Shown here: piece after piece, positions 1 to 8,165 of the stretch
How the letters are laid out: the number at the start of each line of letters is the position of its first letter
Position numbering within the stretch: position 1 is the first letter of the stretch
NCBI RefSeq assembly: GCF_009601685.2
Contig: NZ_CP045701.2
Span: 5,022,001 to 5,086,000, forward strand
Reading direction: 5' to 3'
Length of the DNA: 64,000 bases
Source: Pseudomonas brassicacearum
GTDB lineage: Bacteria > Pseudomonadota > Gammaproteobacteria > Pseudomonadales > Pseudomonadaceae
The notes under the pieces: model-generated
Databases searched by the model: none
What the model saw: the letters and a program-made list of their open reading frames with translations, nothing else
Told to the model about the DNA's origin: nothing
Translations under genes and position numbers: made by a program

Positions 1-2568
1 CACCGCACCCTGGCCGCTGATGCCTTGGGTGGTGCCAGACTGAAGGTTGTTCAGCGCCTGGCTGCCGGTGTCGATGAACAGCTTGCCCTTGGCCTGGATC
101 AGGCCTGCCGCATTGCGCAGTTCACCGCTGCGCAGGTCGAGGGTCGCACCGGCATTCAACGTGCCTTGGCTGTTGTCCATCAGCAGGCCGTGGCTGTTCA
201 GGTCCAGGGCCTGGCCACTGATCACCCCGCCCTGGTTATTCAAGCCCTGGGCCGACAGATCGATATCGCCCAGCGCTTCAAGGCGCCCGCCGCTGTTGTT
301 CAATGCATCGGCCGAGACACTGACCAGCAAGCCGGACTTCACCGAACCCAGCACGCCATCGGTGTTGTTCAACTGCCCGGCGATGATCTCCATGCGCTGG
401 GTGGCGGCGAGCGTGCCGCCGATATTGTTCAAGCGATCGAACGTCGCGTACAGCTCACCGCCAGCACTCACGGTGCCTTGGGTGTTATCCAGCGCCTCGC
501 CGCTGACCTTTGTCGTCCCGCTGGCGGCCAGCGTCCCGCCGTCGTTATTGACCTCTTTGTCGGCCGTGACGGTCAACGCACCGTTATCGGTGGCGAGGAC
601 TTTGCCGTCCTGGTTGTTAAACGTCCCGACCTTCAGGACCACCGCCCCTGGACTGCTGACTTGTCCGGCCTGATTGTCGAAGCGTTCACGGGCGGTGACC
701 TGCAAGGGCTGCGCGCCGGTCTGGAGAATGCGTCCGCGCTGGTTGGACAGGGTCGTGGTGTCGAGCGTGATCTGTTGGCCTTGGGTCAGGCCATCATCGA
801 CCACCACCTCGCGGGCCTTGACGCTCAATGTGCCATTGCTCGCCAGGGTACCTTTGCTGCCAGCCAACTGGCTGGCCTGGATGTCCAAGGTACCTTTGCC
901 GGCGTGCTCGACCTTGCCCTTGCTGTTGTCGAGGCGATCGGCGCCAAGCTTCAGGTTGTTGCCGTTGGAGGCAATACGGCCACCGCTGTTGTCGAGCGTG
1001 GCAGTGGCTTTGATCGACGCGTCGGCGGTGCCGGTCTGCACCAGCTCACCGCCGACATTGGCAACATCCCGCGCGCCCAATTGCAGGTTGCCAGCGGTGA
1101 CCTTGGCCCCATTGGTGCGCAGGGTATTGGTCGCTTTGGCAGTCAGCACCTGGGTCGCATCGACTTGACTGCCACTGAGGTTGGCATCGCCGCCGCTGGC
1201 CGTCAGGGTGACGTTTTGACCCAGGGTCTGGCTGCTGCTCAGGTCCAGGTCAGCGGCCTCGACGCTGACATCGCCGCCGGCAAGGTTCTGGCCTTGCGCC
1301 TTGACCGTGGTGGCCCGAAACGCGAGGTTGCCGCTGCTGCCCAACTTGCCGTCCGCCCCGACGCCCGCCGCCAGGCTCGAGGCCGTGGTGCTGCGAATGT
1401 TCTTGGCGGTCAGTGTCGTGTGGTTCTGGCTGGCAACGGTGCCGCTGTTGTCGATGTCACCGGTACTGTCGAGGCCCAGGTCGCCCTTGGCGTAGAGTGT
1501 GCCGCTGTTTTCAACACTGGCGGCATTGATTCGGGTCGCTGTAGCGCTGCTGATCGCACCCTGGTTTTGCAATTTGCCGTCGGCGCTGATCACGACCTCG
1601 CCAGCCATGGCGCCGATCTGCCCGGCGTTGCGCACACCCACGCCGGATTCGGTGCCCACCAGCATGATCTTCCCGGCATACATGCCGCCGAGCTTGGCAA
1701 CGTCGATGGCAACGGTGGGTTTGTCTCCCTCGGTGCCTGGCAGCGGCGTGGCCTGGGTGTTGTCGGCATTGACCTGATTACGTCCGGCGGTGACCTTCAA
1801 GTCGTTGGCCCACACCCCGGCGTTGACCTGCACCGAGCGGGCAATCAGGTCCGTGTAGTCGGTCTCGCGGGCATCCAGGCCTTTGCCTTCGATATTGATG
1901 GTGCCGCCCTGCACGGTGTAGCCGGTGATGCGACCGTTCTCCAACTGCGCCCGGCCGGTGCTGAGGGTGGCCCGGTCGGCGTTGATGAAGCCGCAACCGT
2001 TGCAGGTGATGCCGGCCGGGTTGGCGATCACCACTTCGGCGCGCTGGCCGGCGACTTCGACGTAACCGCGCAGTTGACTGGGATTGCTGGCGTTGACTTC
2101 GTTGAGGATGACCCGCGCGCTGCCATTGCCCAACATCGGGTTGCCTTCGATCCAACCGCCCAGTTTCGTCTGGCTATTGCCCGTGCCGTTGTTGAGGATC
2201 ACCCCCCGGCTATCGACGTCGAACTGGTTGTAAGTGTTGCGCGAGACACCGCCGGCGCTGGGGGCCTGGATATTGACCTGCGGCGTGCCGTTGGCGCTTT
2301 GTATCACCATGGGTTGCTGGCCGGCCGGAGCGCCAGGATCGGCGACGATGGTTCCAGCCCAGGCCGGCGCCACGCTCAAGGACACCAGGCCAATCGCGGT
2401 CATCAAGGCAAAGCGCAACGCCCCGAGTGTCGCCGTGCAAGCCGCTGCGCTCGTCGTCGGCCCGGAGCGGGTCCCCGGCGCCTTGACTTGGCTGGTGACG
2501 TTCTCGGCCACGACCATCAGCAGTCCGCGGGCCTTGTTGAAAACGATTCGGTACAGATGCTTGTTCAT
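1..2568 (-). CDS. Two-partner secretion exoprotein (FHA/CdiA-like TpsA), N-terminal part, 3' end outside window
   Basis: This minus-strand frame is open for 856 codons from ATG 2568 to the window edge. Residues 1-25 (MNKHLYRIVFNKARG...) match the extended signal peptide region of large autosecreted proteins, and a second hydrophobic stretch ends APAWA near residue 74. The TPS secretion domain follows: VSRNTYNQFDVDSRGVILNN, then GYVEVAGQRAEVVIANPAG and CNGCGFIN, the signature recognised by TpsB POTRA domains. The remainder is a beta-helix-like series of filamentous hemagglutinin repeats rich in N, L, G and Q. It starts 45 bp after the acyltransferase gene and is its likely substrate. The C-terminus, which would show whether this is an adhesin, hemolysin or contact-dependent inhibition toxin, is not in the window. 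Confidence 0.9.
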   Translation of the reverse strand, partial: MNKHLYRIVFNKARGLLMVVAENVTSQVKAPGTRSGPTTSAAACTATLGALRFALMTAIGLVSLSVAPAWAGTIVADPGAPAGQQPMVIQSANGTPQVNIQAPSAGGVSRNTYNQFDVDSRGVILNNGTGNSQTKLGGWIEGNPMLGNGSARVILNEVNASNPSQLRGYVEVAGQRAEVVIANPAGITCNGCGFINADRATLSTGRAQLENGRITGYTVQGGTINIEGKGLDARETDYTDLIARSVQVNAGVWANDLKVTAGRNQVNADNTQATPLPGTEGDKPTVAIDVAKLGGMYAGKIMLVGTESGVGVRNAGQIGAMAGEVVISADGKLQNQGAISSATATRINAASVENSGTLYAKGDLGLDSTGDIDNSGTVASQNHTTLTAKNIRSTTASSLAAGVGADGKLGSSGNLAFRATTVKAQGQNLAGGDVSVEAADLDLSSSQTLGQNVTLTASGGDANLSGSQVDATQVLTAKATNTLRTNGAKVTAGNLQLGARDVANVGGELVQTGTADASIKATATLDNSGGRIASNGNNLKLGADRLDNSKGKVEHAGKGTLDIQASQLAGSKGTLASNGTLSVKAREVVVDDGLTQGQQITLDTTTLSNQRGRILQTGAQPLQVTARERFDNQAGQVSSPGAVVLKVGTFNNQDGKVLATDNGALTVTADKEVNNDGGTLAASGTTKVSGEALDNTQGTVSAGGELYATFDRLNNIGGTLAATQRMEIIAGQLNNTDGVLGSVKSGLLVSVSADALNNSGGRLEALGDIDLSAQGLNNQGGVISGQALDLNSHGLLMDNSQGTLNAGATLDLRSGELRNAAGLIQAKGKLFIDTGSQALNNLQSGTTQGISGQGAV

Positions 2569-2613
2569 AGCAATTCCATTTGCGGAGCCAGCCCGCACGA
2601 CCAGTGGTTGGAG

Positions 2614-3132
2614 TTACGCTTCGATTGCCAGTGGGTGGGCGGCGAACCAGGCCTGGGCCTGTTCGGGAATGACCCCGATCCCTTGGAATGTCTTGACCCG
2701 CAGGCCGCGCTCATCGCCTCGGTGATAGAGCGCACGGGCGCAGCGATCGATGAAAAGGTGACGTTGCAACAAGCGGCTCAATGCCGCCGTGTGACCAAAG
2801 GGAGCGACCCAGTCGTTGAGCCAGAGGCGCTCGCCGCTGTTCCAGTCGTCTTGGGTCAGCGCCAGCGGCGACTGGCGCAGGTAACGTTGCTCTGCCGCCT
2901 CGTCGAGGTTGAGCCAGGACAGGTAGAACACCGGCTTGCCGTGCTCGGAGCCGAGCACGAATTGGCGATGCTTGAGGGCCGGCAGCAGCAGCGTCGGCAA
3001 GGTGTGCAACGGCGCATCGCGATGGGCCTTGGAATGCATCCACAACCAAGTGGCAGAGCCGAGCACCGCGGCTTCGCTCCAGGGTTCATCGATCAGGCCG
3101 GGGGCGATAATGTCTAGCGTCTCGAACTGCAT
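2614..3132 (-). CDS. HlyC-type toxin-activating lysine acyltransferase
   Basis: The 172-residue protein matches the RTX toxin acyltransferase family (HlyC), which moves a fatty acyl chain from acyl-ACP to internal lysines of a secreted protoxin in the cytoplasm. Family blocks are visible: LGSATWLWMHSKAHRDAP (catalytic His at residue 37), FYLSWLNLDEAAEQRYL, and DDWNSGERLWLNDWVAPFG (catalytic Asp at residue 107). The His-Asp spacing of 70 is close to that in HlyC (H23/D92). It begins 9 bp after the transporter stop and ends 45 bp before the exoprotein start, so the three genes probably form one operon. The inferred substrate is the adjacent exoprotein, since no RTX gene is visible. Confidence 0.88.
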   Translation of the reverse strand: MQFETLDIIAPGLIDEPWSEAAVLGSATWLWMHSKAHRDAPLHTLPTLLLPALKHRQFVLGSEHGKPVFYLSWLNLDEAAEQRYLRQSPLALTQDDWNSGERLWLNDWVAPFGHTAALSRLLQRHLFIDRCARALYHRGDERGLRVKTFQGIGVIPEQAQAWFAAHPLAIEA

Positions 3133-3141
3133 GGGATCACC

Positions 3142-4923
3142 TCAGAATGACCAGATGACGGTGAAGGCGCTGGTCACGTTGGCCGTCTCGAAACCATCGG
3201 GTTTCTTCAACGGCGTGCCCACCGACCAGTCATAGGACAGGCCCTTGTAACCACCGCGAATGCCCACCACGGCCCCTGCCAGGCGCTGGCCGATCAGGAA
3301 CTCACTGGATTGACCGCTGACTTCGCCATAGTCGATACCGGTGTAGAGCTCCTGGCCGGTCTGCCCCAAGGACAGGCCGACCTCGTTGCGCAGGGTCCAG
3401 CCACGGTCGGCGGAAAGAATGTTTTCACCATCGAAGCCCCGCACGCTGTAGCGCCCGCCAATCGAGAAACGATCCTGGGGTACCAGCGGCGTACGGTTCC
3501 ATTGCGCGCGCCAGCCGCCGATGTAGCGCAGTCGCTGATCACCGACCTGGAACGGCACCTGCAATTGGGCATCGGCGGTGATGATCTGCGAGCGAGACGT
3601 GCCGGCATCAAAATCTTCCTCGGGTGCCCTGAGCGAATCATGGGCACCGGTGCCGCGACGATAGGCGACGCCCAGGTCAAGAATCGAAGCGCCAATGAAC
3701 TCCCGATGATCCAACCCCAACTGCCAACCGGCCATGCGGCGTTTCTGGTTGCCGACTTCGGTGTCGTCGATGAAGTTCTCCGACGAACGCGTCCAGAGGC
3801 TGCCCCAAGCGGTGGTCTTGCGAACGGCGTCGCGGTACAGCAGGCGTGACAGGCGCACCTCGTTGTTACGACTCTCGCCCCGGTACTGATAGGTCTGGTT
3901 GGCGCCAGCGACAGACTGTTCGTAGTTGTATTCGCTGCTGGTGAACCCCAACTGCCAGTAACCGAACGGCAGCGAATAATGCAGCGTGCTGCCATCGGAA
4001 CCGCGGTGCCCGGACTCGCCGCCGCCCAAGTCATGGTTGACGCTGGCATAGAACAAATCGTTGAGCGACAGCAGGTTGTCCAAGGACAGCGACACGTTGC
4101 CCTGGTATTTGCCTGTGCTCTTGCTGCCCGAATTGTCCACCGACAGACTCACCCGGGCGGGGAACCGTTGGCTCCAGGCAATCACCACGTCGCTCTCACC
4201 GGGTCTGGCGTCGGCGGCACGGGCTGGCGCGATCTTGATGTCGGCCTCGGCGGTCGGAACGCGCTTGAAGTTCTCCAGCGCCTGTTCGATGTCGCGCAAG
4301 TTGAGCAGATCGCCAGGATTGGCCGGCATCGCGTTCCAGGCATTGGCGCGGGAGCTGGTGCCCTCCTCGAAACGAATCTCGCGGATGCGCCCCGGCACCA
4401 GGGTCAAGACCAGCACACCGCTGTTCAGGTCCTGGGCTTCGGCGAGCACGCGAGTGGTGACGTAGCCGGCCTCGATGATCGCGTTCTGCATACGCTTCAT
4501 CGTCAGGTTGATCCCACCGCCACCAAGGCAACGGCCAATGGCGGGGTCCTCCTTGGGGTTGGCGGCGCGCAGCGCCCACTGAAATTTCTCCGACGCCTCG
4601 CCAATCAGACGGATGTCATTGATGGCAAAGCAGGGACTTTCCTTGGCCGGCAAGCGATCGGCGCCTTCATCCACGGGTGCTGCCTGCAGGCGCACGTCGG
4701 GCCGGGACTCCAACTGATCGCGCAAAACCCGTTCGCGCTCTTGCTGGCGCAGCAGTTCTTCTTCAGGCCCAGCCGCCTGCGCAGCGCTCCACGCCCCCGT
4801 CATCCACGCAGCCATCAACAGCAGCGCGAGACGCTTGGCGTTCTGTGCAGATGAACGGGTTCGGTCAACACAACGGCGAGCGTTGCTCGGGTTACGCGTT
4901 CGGCAGGGTGCGGCTGGGTGCAT
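3142..4923 (-). CDS. Two-partner secretion outer-membrane transporter (TpsB; ShlB/FhaC/CdiB family)
   Basis: At 593 residues it has the usual length for the family. A signal sequence lies near residues 30-50 (LALLLMAAWMTGAWSAAQAAG). Next come a Glu/Arg-rich linker helix, a POTRA_2 domain at about 95-170 (CFAINDIRLIG...GYVTTRVLAEAQDLNSGVLVLTLVPGRI), a second POTRA-like stretch, and a 16-strand barrel with the conserved loop motif SVRGFDGENILSADRGW. It ends in IWSF, a terminal aromatic typical of BAM-assembled barrels. It exports the downstream exoprotein through recognition of its TPS domain. An AAGGA Shine-Dalgarno 6 bp before ATG 4923 supports the start. The 5' region up to the tRNA (4924-5261) should carry the operon promoter. 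Confidence 0.92.
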   Translation of the reverse strand: MHPAAPCRTRNPSNARRCVDRTRSSAQNAKRLALLLMAAWMTGAWSAAQAAGPEEELLRQQERERVLRDQLESRPDVRLQAAPVDEGADRLPAKESPCFAINDIRLIGEASEKFQWALRAANPKEDPAIGRCLGGGGINLTMKRMQNAIIEAGYVTTRVLAEAQDLNSGVLVLTLVPGRIREIRFEEGTSSRANAWNAMPANPGDLLNLRDIEQALENFKRVPTAEADIKIAPARAADARPGESDVVIAWSQRFPARVSLSVDNSGSKSTGKYQGNVSLSLDNLLSLNDLFYASVNHDLGGGESGHRGSDGSTLHYSLPFGYWQLGFTSSEYNYEQSVAGANQTYQYRGESRNNEVRLSRLLYRDAVRKTTAWGSLWTRSSENFIDDTEVGNQKRRMAGWQLGLDHREFIGASILDLGVAYRRGTGAHDSLRAPEEDFDAGTSRSQIITADAQLQVPFQVGDQRLRYIGGWRAQWNRTPLVPQDRFSIGGRYSVRGFDGENILSADRGWTLRNEVGLSLGQTGQELYTGIDYGEVSGQSSEFLIGQRLAGAVVGIRGGYKGLSYDWSVGTPLKKPDGFETANVTSAFTVIWSF

Positions 4924-5261
4924 GTCACATCCTTGTGGCCTGAATCAAAGACACAATGGGCCAGGCCAGCCGAACATGGCACTGGCGCTGACACAGATAA
5001 AAAGAGGTATGGATTCCGTCGGAAATGAAGGAAAAGTCCTACGGCGTACCGAGACGGTCAGATGGCAGAGAGGGGAGAAAGTTTCGCATTACCGAAATAT
5101 CCTCGATACAAATAGGTAGAAATGGGCAGTCGGTCACAGCATTGAGGGGAGAAATGGCCGTGCAAGGCCTGAACAGCGCGCTCAGGCCGGAGTTGATCGT
5201 TCGGAGATGGGGATGGGAGCAGGAAAAGTCAGCGGAAATTTCGCTAACTCATTGTTTATAA
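4924..5261. other. Intergenic region between the TPS operon and tRNA-Arg(CCT)
   Basis: This 338-bp stretch is the 5' region of the minus-strand transporter operon. Short plus-strand frames here lack family features. No clear palindrome or strong promoter hexamers were found. Confidence 0.5.
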
Positions 5262-5338
5262 TGGTGTCCCAGGGCAGGTTCGAACTGCCAACCTTCCCCT
5301 TAGGAGGGGGATGCTCTATCCAATTGAGCTACTGAGAC
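5262..5338 (-). tRNA. tRNA-Arg (anticodon CCT)
   Basis: The minus strand folds into a full cloverleaf: acceptor GTCTCAG/CTGGGAC, D stem GCTC/GAGC, anticodon stem TCCCC/GGGGA with loop CTCCTAA (anticodon CCT, reading AGG), T arm GGCAG-TTCGAAC-CTGCC, discriminator A and encoded CCA. Its 3' end faces the two-partner secretion locus. That is the side at which tRNA-targeting islands normally insert. Confidence 0.96.
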
Positions 5339-5863
5339 ACGAGTCGACCACGAGAGACGCGGTGCGCAGGACGGCGTGCATGTTAACGACCTGCCCTGCG
5401 TTTGTCATGTCGCCCATGGCTTTTTAAGTGTAGGCAAATAGTACGCCCTGTAGACGGCAGGTCCTGGACGCCGAGTTTTGGCCGCCATTCATCCGCCCTG
5501 GCTCGCTGAGCCTAGTAAATCGGCCATTTGCCACTATCCTGTACAAGACAGGGACGGCAGGCGTTTTTTGTCCATTTCCGTTATCCGCCAGACGGTATGG
5601 CACATAGACACAATCCGACGGTCACAGATGCGAACCTGTTGTTTTTTTACCAACCAGTCCGCATTTTTTGATGAAGGGTACTGGCAGAACGCCTTTACCC
5701 GGATCAGAATTTGTCACAGAATTGGCGCCAATGATCTGGCAATTTTGAGGCATGATGCGGGCCTCTTAACAATTCAGGTTGAACATTTGGCAATGGAGCT
5801 TGTCCTATCGACATCCTGCGGCCAATCCCGAGAACCGCTCCCCTGAACTAACCGGTTAAATAT
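5339..5863. other. Long AT-rich leader upstream of amrZ
   Basis: No convincing gene lies in these 525 bp; a 122-codon frame at 5478-5846 has no recognisable domain. The stretch should hold the amrZ promoter(s). One possible AmrZ site (minus strand TGGCAAATGGCC, 5521-5533) is listed separately. Confidence 0.5.
5521..5533 (-). promoter_or_regulatory. Candidate AmrZ-binding site upstream of amrZ
   Basis: The minus strand reads TGGCAAATGGCCG, resembling the TGGCA-N-GCC-type sites reported for AmrZ and situated 331 bp before the amrZ start. AmrZ represses its own gene in P. aeruginosa. The match is by eye and a functional role is inferred. Confidence 0.35.
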
Positions 5864-6190
5864 ATGCGCCCATTGAAACAGGCAATTTATTCCAGCCGCA
5901 CGGCTGACAAGTTCGTCGTACGTCTGCCAGACGGAATGCGGGAACGCATTGCCGAAGTGGCTCGCAATCATCACCGCAGCATGAACTCTGAAATCATCGC
6001 GCGCCTTGAGCAAAGCCTTATTCAGGAAGGCGCGTTGGGTGAAGAGTTGAGCATGCGCTTGGACAGCCCGGAGCTGTCATTGCATGAGCGCGAGCTGCTT
6101 CAACGCTTCCGACAACTCTCCCACCGCCAGCAGAACGCCCTCGTTTCGCTGATTGCCCATGACGCAGAAATGGCCGCAGACGCGACCTGA
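5864..6190 (+). CDS. amrZ: AmrZ, ribbon-helix-helix transcriptional regulator of alginate and motility
   Basis: The 108-residue protein matches AmrZ/AlgZ almost end to end: MRPLKQA...[49 protein letters not shown]. This is an Arc/MetJ ribbon-helix-helix domain. The strand residues that contact DNA in P. aeruginosa AmrZ (K18, V20, R22) correspond to K16, V18 and R20 here. The C-terminal tail ([35 protein letters not shown]) is the tetramerisation region. It controls exopolysaccharide, flagellar and cyclic-di-GMP genes and represses itself. It is monocistronic, with a long leader and a strong terminator. Confidence 0.96.
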   Translation: MRPLKQAIYSSRTADKFVVRLPDGMRERIAEVARNHHRSMNSEIIARLEQSLIQEGALGEELSMRLDSPELSLHERELLQRFRQLSHRQQNALVSLIAHDAEMAADAT

Positions 6191-6206
6191 TCACCCCCAA
6201 ATACTC

Positions 6207-6233
6207 AAGCCAGCCTTGCGCTGGCTTTTTTTT
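6207..6233 (+). terminator. Rho-independent terminator of amrZ
   Basis: A perfect 7-bp stem AAGCCAG/CTGGCTT with a 7-nt loop is followed by a run of T, 17 bp after the amrZ stop. Confidence 0.88.
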
Positions 6234-6236
6234 GCC

Positions 6237-6248
6237 TGGCATTTGGCC
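6237..6248 (+). promoter_or_regulatory. Second candidate AmrZ-like site
   Basis: TGGCATTTGGCC lies just after the amrZ terminator and about 110 bp before the AraC-type gene. It differs from the minus-strand site at 5521-5533 (TGGCAAATGGCC) at only two central positions. Binding is inferred from similarity only. Confidence 0.3.
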
Positions 6249-6356
6249 CAAGCCTGCTTTTCAAGCACTCATCAGAGCCATCGAACCAATACCACTGCTG
6301 ATCCATGGCAGTGATGCTAAATTGATCCGCTAAAAAGTATGGGCACGGAGGCCTGC

Positions 6357-7169
6357 ATGACAGGTCACGCATTCAAGATTCAAAGGATCGCAGGGCTGGG
6401 CGTGGAAATCGTCGAGGCCGATTCAGATCGAACGTTTGTCCGGCATATGCACGAGCATTTTGGCATTGGCTTGCTTGTGCGCGGGGCGCAACGCTCGGCC
6501 AGCGGCCGAGGCCTGGTAGAAGCGACGGCTGGCGACCTTATATCGGTCAATCCGGCCGAAGTGCATGACGGCGCTCCCATCGGAAACGGAACGCGTCGCT
6601 GGCAGATGCTGTATTTCGACCCGCCGCTGATTGCGCTGGCATTCAAGGACACGGCGAACGATGGGGGCATCTGTGCCCAGGAATTCGCCTATCCGGTGCT
6701 GCAAAGCCCGCGTGCGGCAGAATTGTTCCGCACTTTATACCAAACCATCGCTCAAGCCGAGGAGCTTGGCGATCAGCTGAAGATCGAAGAAACGCTCGCG
6801 CTTTTGCTCGAACATTTGCTGGATCGCTCCATGCCGATATCGCCTTTACCGGAGGCCGGGGCAAACCGCGCGAAAAACCTGATCGACGACGATCCGCAGT
6901 CGTCCATGTCGCTTGCCCTGCTCGCCAGGGAGGCCGATTTAAGCCGCTTTCAACTGGTACGTGCCTTCACCCGCCTGACCGGTTTGACACCCCACGCCTA
7001 CCTGCTGCAACGACGTATCCACCGAGCACGACAGCTGATCGCTGCAGGCATGCCGCTGGCTGATGCGTCCCTGGCCAGCGGTTTCGCCGATCAGAGCCAT
7101 ATGACCCGATGCTTCGTGCGCAGCTTTGGATTCTCACCCGGCATGTACGCCCGGCAAAGGCACCCGTAG
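6357..7169 (+). CDS. AraC family transcriptional regulator with AraC-type sensor domain
   Basis: The protein is 270 residues when started at ATG 6357, which has GGAGG five bases upstream; an ATG 18 bp earlier has no such signal. Residues about 10-160 form a cupin-like sensor domain (HEHFGIGLLVRGAQR, NPAEVHDGAP). The last 100 residues hold two helix-turn-helix motifs (LALLAREADLSRFQLVRAFTRLTGLTPHAYLLQRRIHRARQLI and ASLASGFADQSHMTRCFVRSFGFSPGMY). The LysE-type exporter gene starts 79 bp downstream in the same direction, so the regulator probably controls it. Proteins of this group often sense amino acids or toxic metabolites. The ligand is unknown. Confidence 0.88.
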   Translation: MTGHAFKIQRIAGLGVEIVEADSDRTFVRHMHEHFGIGLLVRGAQRSASGRGLVEATAGDLISVNPAEVHDGAPIGNGTRRWQMLYFDPPLIALAFKDTANDGGICAQEFAYPVLQSPRAAELFRTLYQTIAQAEELGDQLKIEETLALLLEHLLDRSMPISPLPEAGANRAKNLIDDDPQSSMSLALLAREADLSRFQLVRAFTRLTGLTPHAYLLQRRIHRARQLIAAGMPLADASLASGFADQSHMTRCFVRSFGFSPGMYARQRHP

Positions 7170-7248
7170 CGACCTGCAATTTCGTTCAAGATGCGCCTCC
7201 TTATCGCAGGCAGGCTGGAGACTTCATAACTCCTAAGGCCAGCATTGC

Positions 7249-7857
7249 ATGAACCTCGAATTTTTTGTCACTTCCCTGGTCGTGGCGGCTTCGCCTGGTA
7301 CTGGCGTGATCTATACGGTGGCAGCCGGCCTGGCCCGGGGCTGGCGCGCAAGCGTAGTCGCGGCATTGAGTTGCACCCTGGGGATCGTGCCGCACATGCT
7401 GGCAGCCATCACAGGCCTCGCTGCCCTGCTGCACGCCAGCCCATTGGCCTTCGAGACCATCAGGTACCTGGGCGTCGCTTACCTGCTGTGGATGGCATGG
7501 AGCACGCTCCAGAGCCATGGGGCATTGCATATTGATCCGCACAAGACCCCGCGTTCGAACGGCGCGGTGATTTTTTCGGGCATCTTGCTCAACCTGCTGA
7601 ATCCAAAGCTGTCGATTTTTTTCCTGGCCTTTCTACCGCAATTTTTCGCGCCAGGAGAAACGAATGCCATGTGGCGCATGCTGCAACTGAGCTTCATCTT
7701 CATGGCGATCACCTTTGTCGTCTTCGTCACCTATGGCGTGTTCTGCGCATCGATGCGCCGTCATGTTCTGGAGCGTCCATCCGTGTTGCAGTGGTTGCGC
7801 CGCCTGTTCTCGGCAGCCTTTGTGTTACTGGCTGTACGACTGGCGTTGATGCAGTGA
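7249..7857 (+). CDS. LysE/RhtB family amino-acid exporter
   Basis: The 202-residue inner-membrane protein has about six hydrophobic helices and the family signature near the N-terminus (VVAASPGTGVIYTVAAGLARGWRASVVAALSCTLGIVPH). A second conserved block is GILLNLLNPKLSIFFLAFLPQF. Members export amino acids or homoserine-lactone-like compounds using the proton gradient. It lies directly downstream of an AraC-type regulator, a common arrangement for ligand-induced efflux. Its substrate cannot be read from the sequence. Confidence 0.88.
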   Translation: MNLEFFVTSLVVAASPGTGVIYTVAAGLARGWRASVVAALSCTLGIVPHMLAAITGLAALLHASPLAFETIRYLGVAYLLWMAWSTLQSHGALHIDPHKTPRSNGAVIFSGILLNLLNPKLSIFFLAFLPQFFAPGETNAMWRMLQLSFIFMAITFVVFVTYGVFCASMRRHVLERPSVLQWLRRLFSAAFVLLAVRLALMQ

Positions 7858-7967
7858 TGTACGGGGGATTTTGCGTGATGAACTCGTGGTTAACAGGGCG
7901 CCAAGATCAACGTCCACCGCGAGGCGGCCTTGTAGCCGACCTGGTTCTTGGTGAGACCGCGTTTCCC

Positions 7968-7996
7968 TGTGGGAGCGGGCTTGCTCGCGAAAGCGG
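7968..7996 (+). repeat. REP element (single)
   Basis: TGTGGGAGCGGGCTTGCTCG is the core of the Pseudomonas REP family that recurs throughout this window. It is extragenic, downstream of the LysE gene. Confidence 0.8.
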
Positions 7997-8075
7997 TGGT
8001 GCAGTTGCATAGAGGCTGGACCTGCCTGCAGCTCTTGTCTTGAGTTCTTGACATCCCACAAACCAAAAGAAGCGC

Positions 8076-8117
8076 AAAAAAAACGGCGCTTCCCATTTCT
8101 GGAAGCGCCGTTTTTTT
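8076..8117. terminator. Bidirectional terminator between LysE exporter and mgtE
   Basis: A 12-bp perfect stem (AACGGCGCTTCC/GGAAGCGCCGTT) with a 7-nt loop is flanked by A-run and T-run, so it can serve both converging genes. Confidence 0.9.
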
Positions 8118-8165
8118 CTAAGTGGACAGTATTACGCCAAACAGGCGGTTTTCTTGATGAGCGAC

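Larger units (their letters stand above)
7858..8165. other. Intergenic region with a single REP element
   Basis: Between the LysE exporter and mgtE lie a REP element (7968-7996, TGTGGGAGCGGGCTTGCTCGC) and the shared terminator at 8076-8117. No gene is apparent. Confidence 0.6.

Noticed and set aside
25..3117. A 1,030-codon plus-strand open frame opposite the exoprotein and acyltransferase genes
   Set aside because: It is antisense to clear TpsA and HlyC-family genes, has no recognisable domain and arises from high-GC codon bias.
5478..5846. 122-codon frame upstream of amrZ
   Set aside because: No domain, no good ribosome-binding site, and it lies across the likely amrZ regulatory region.
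6018..6251. Minus-strand frame across the end of amrZ and its terminator
   Set aside because: It reads through the amrZ terminator and is antisense to a well-recognised gene.
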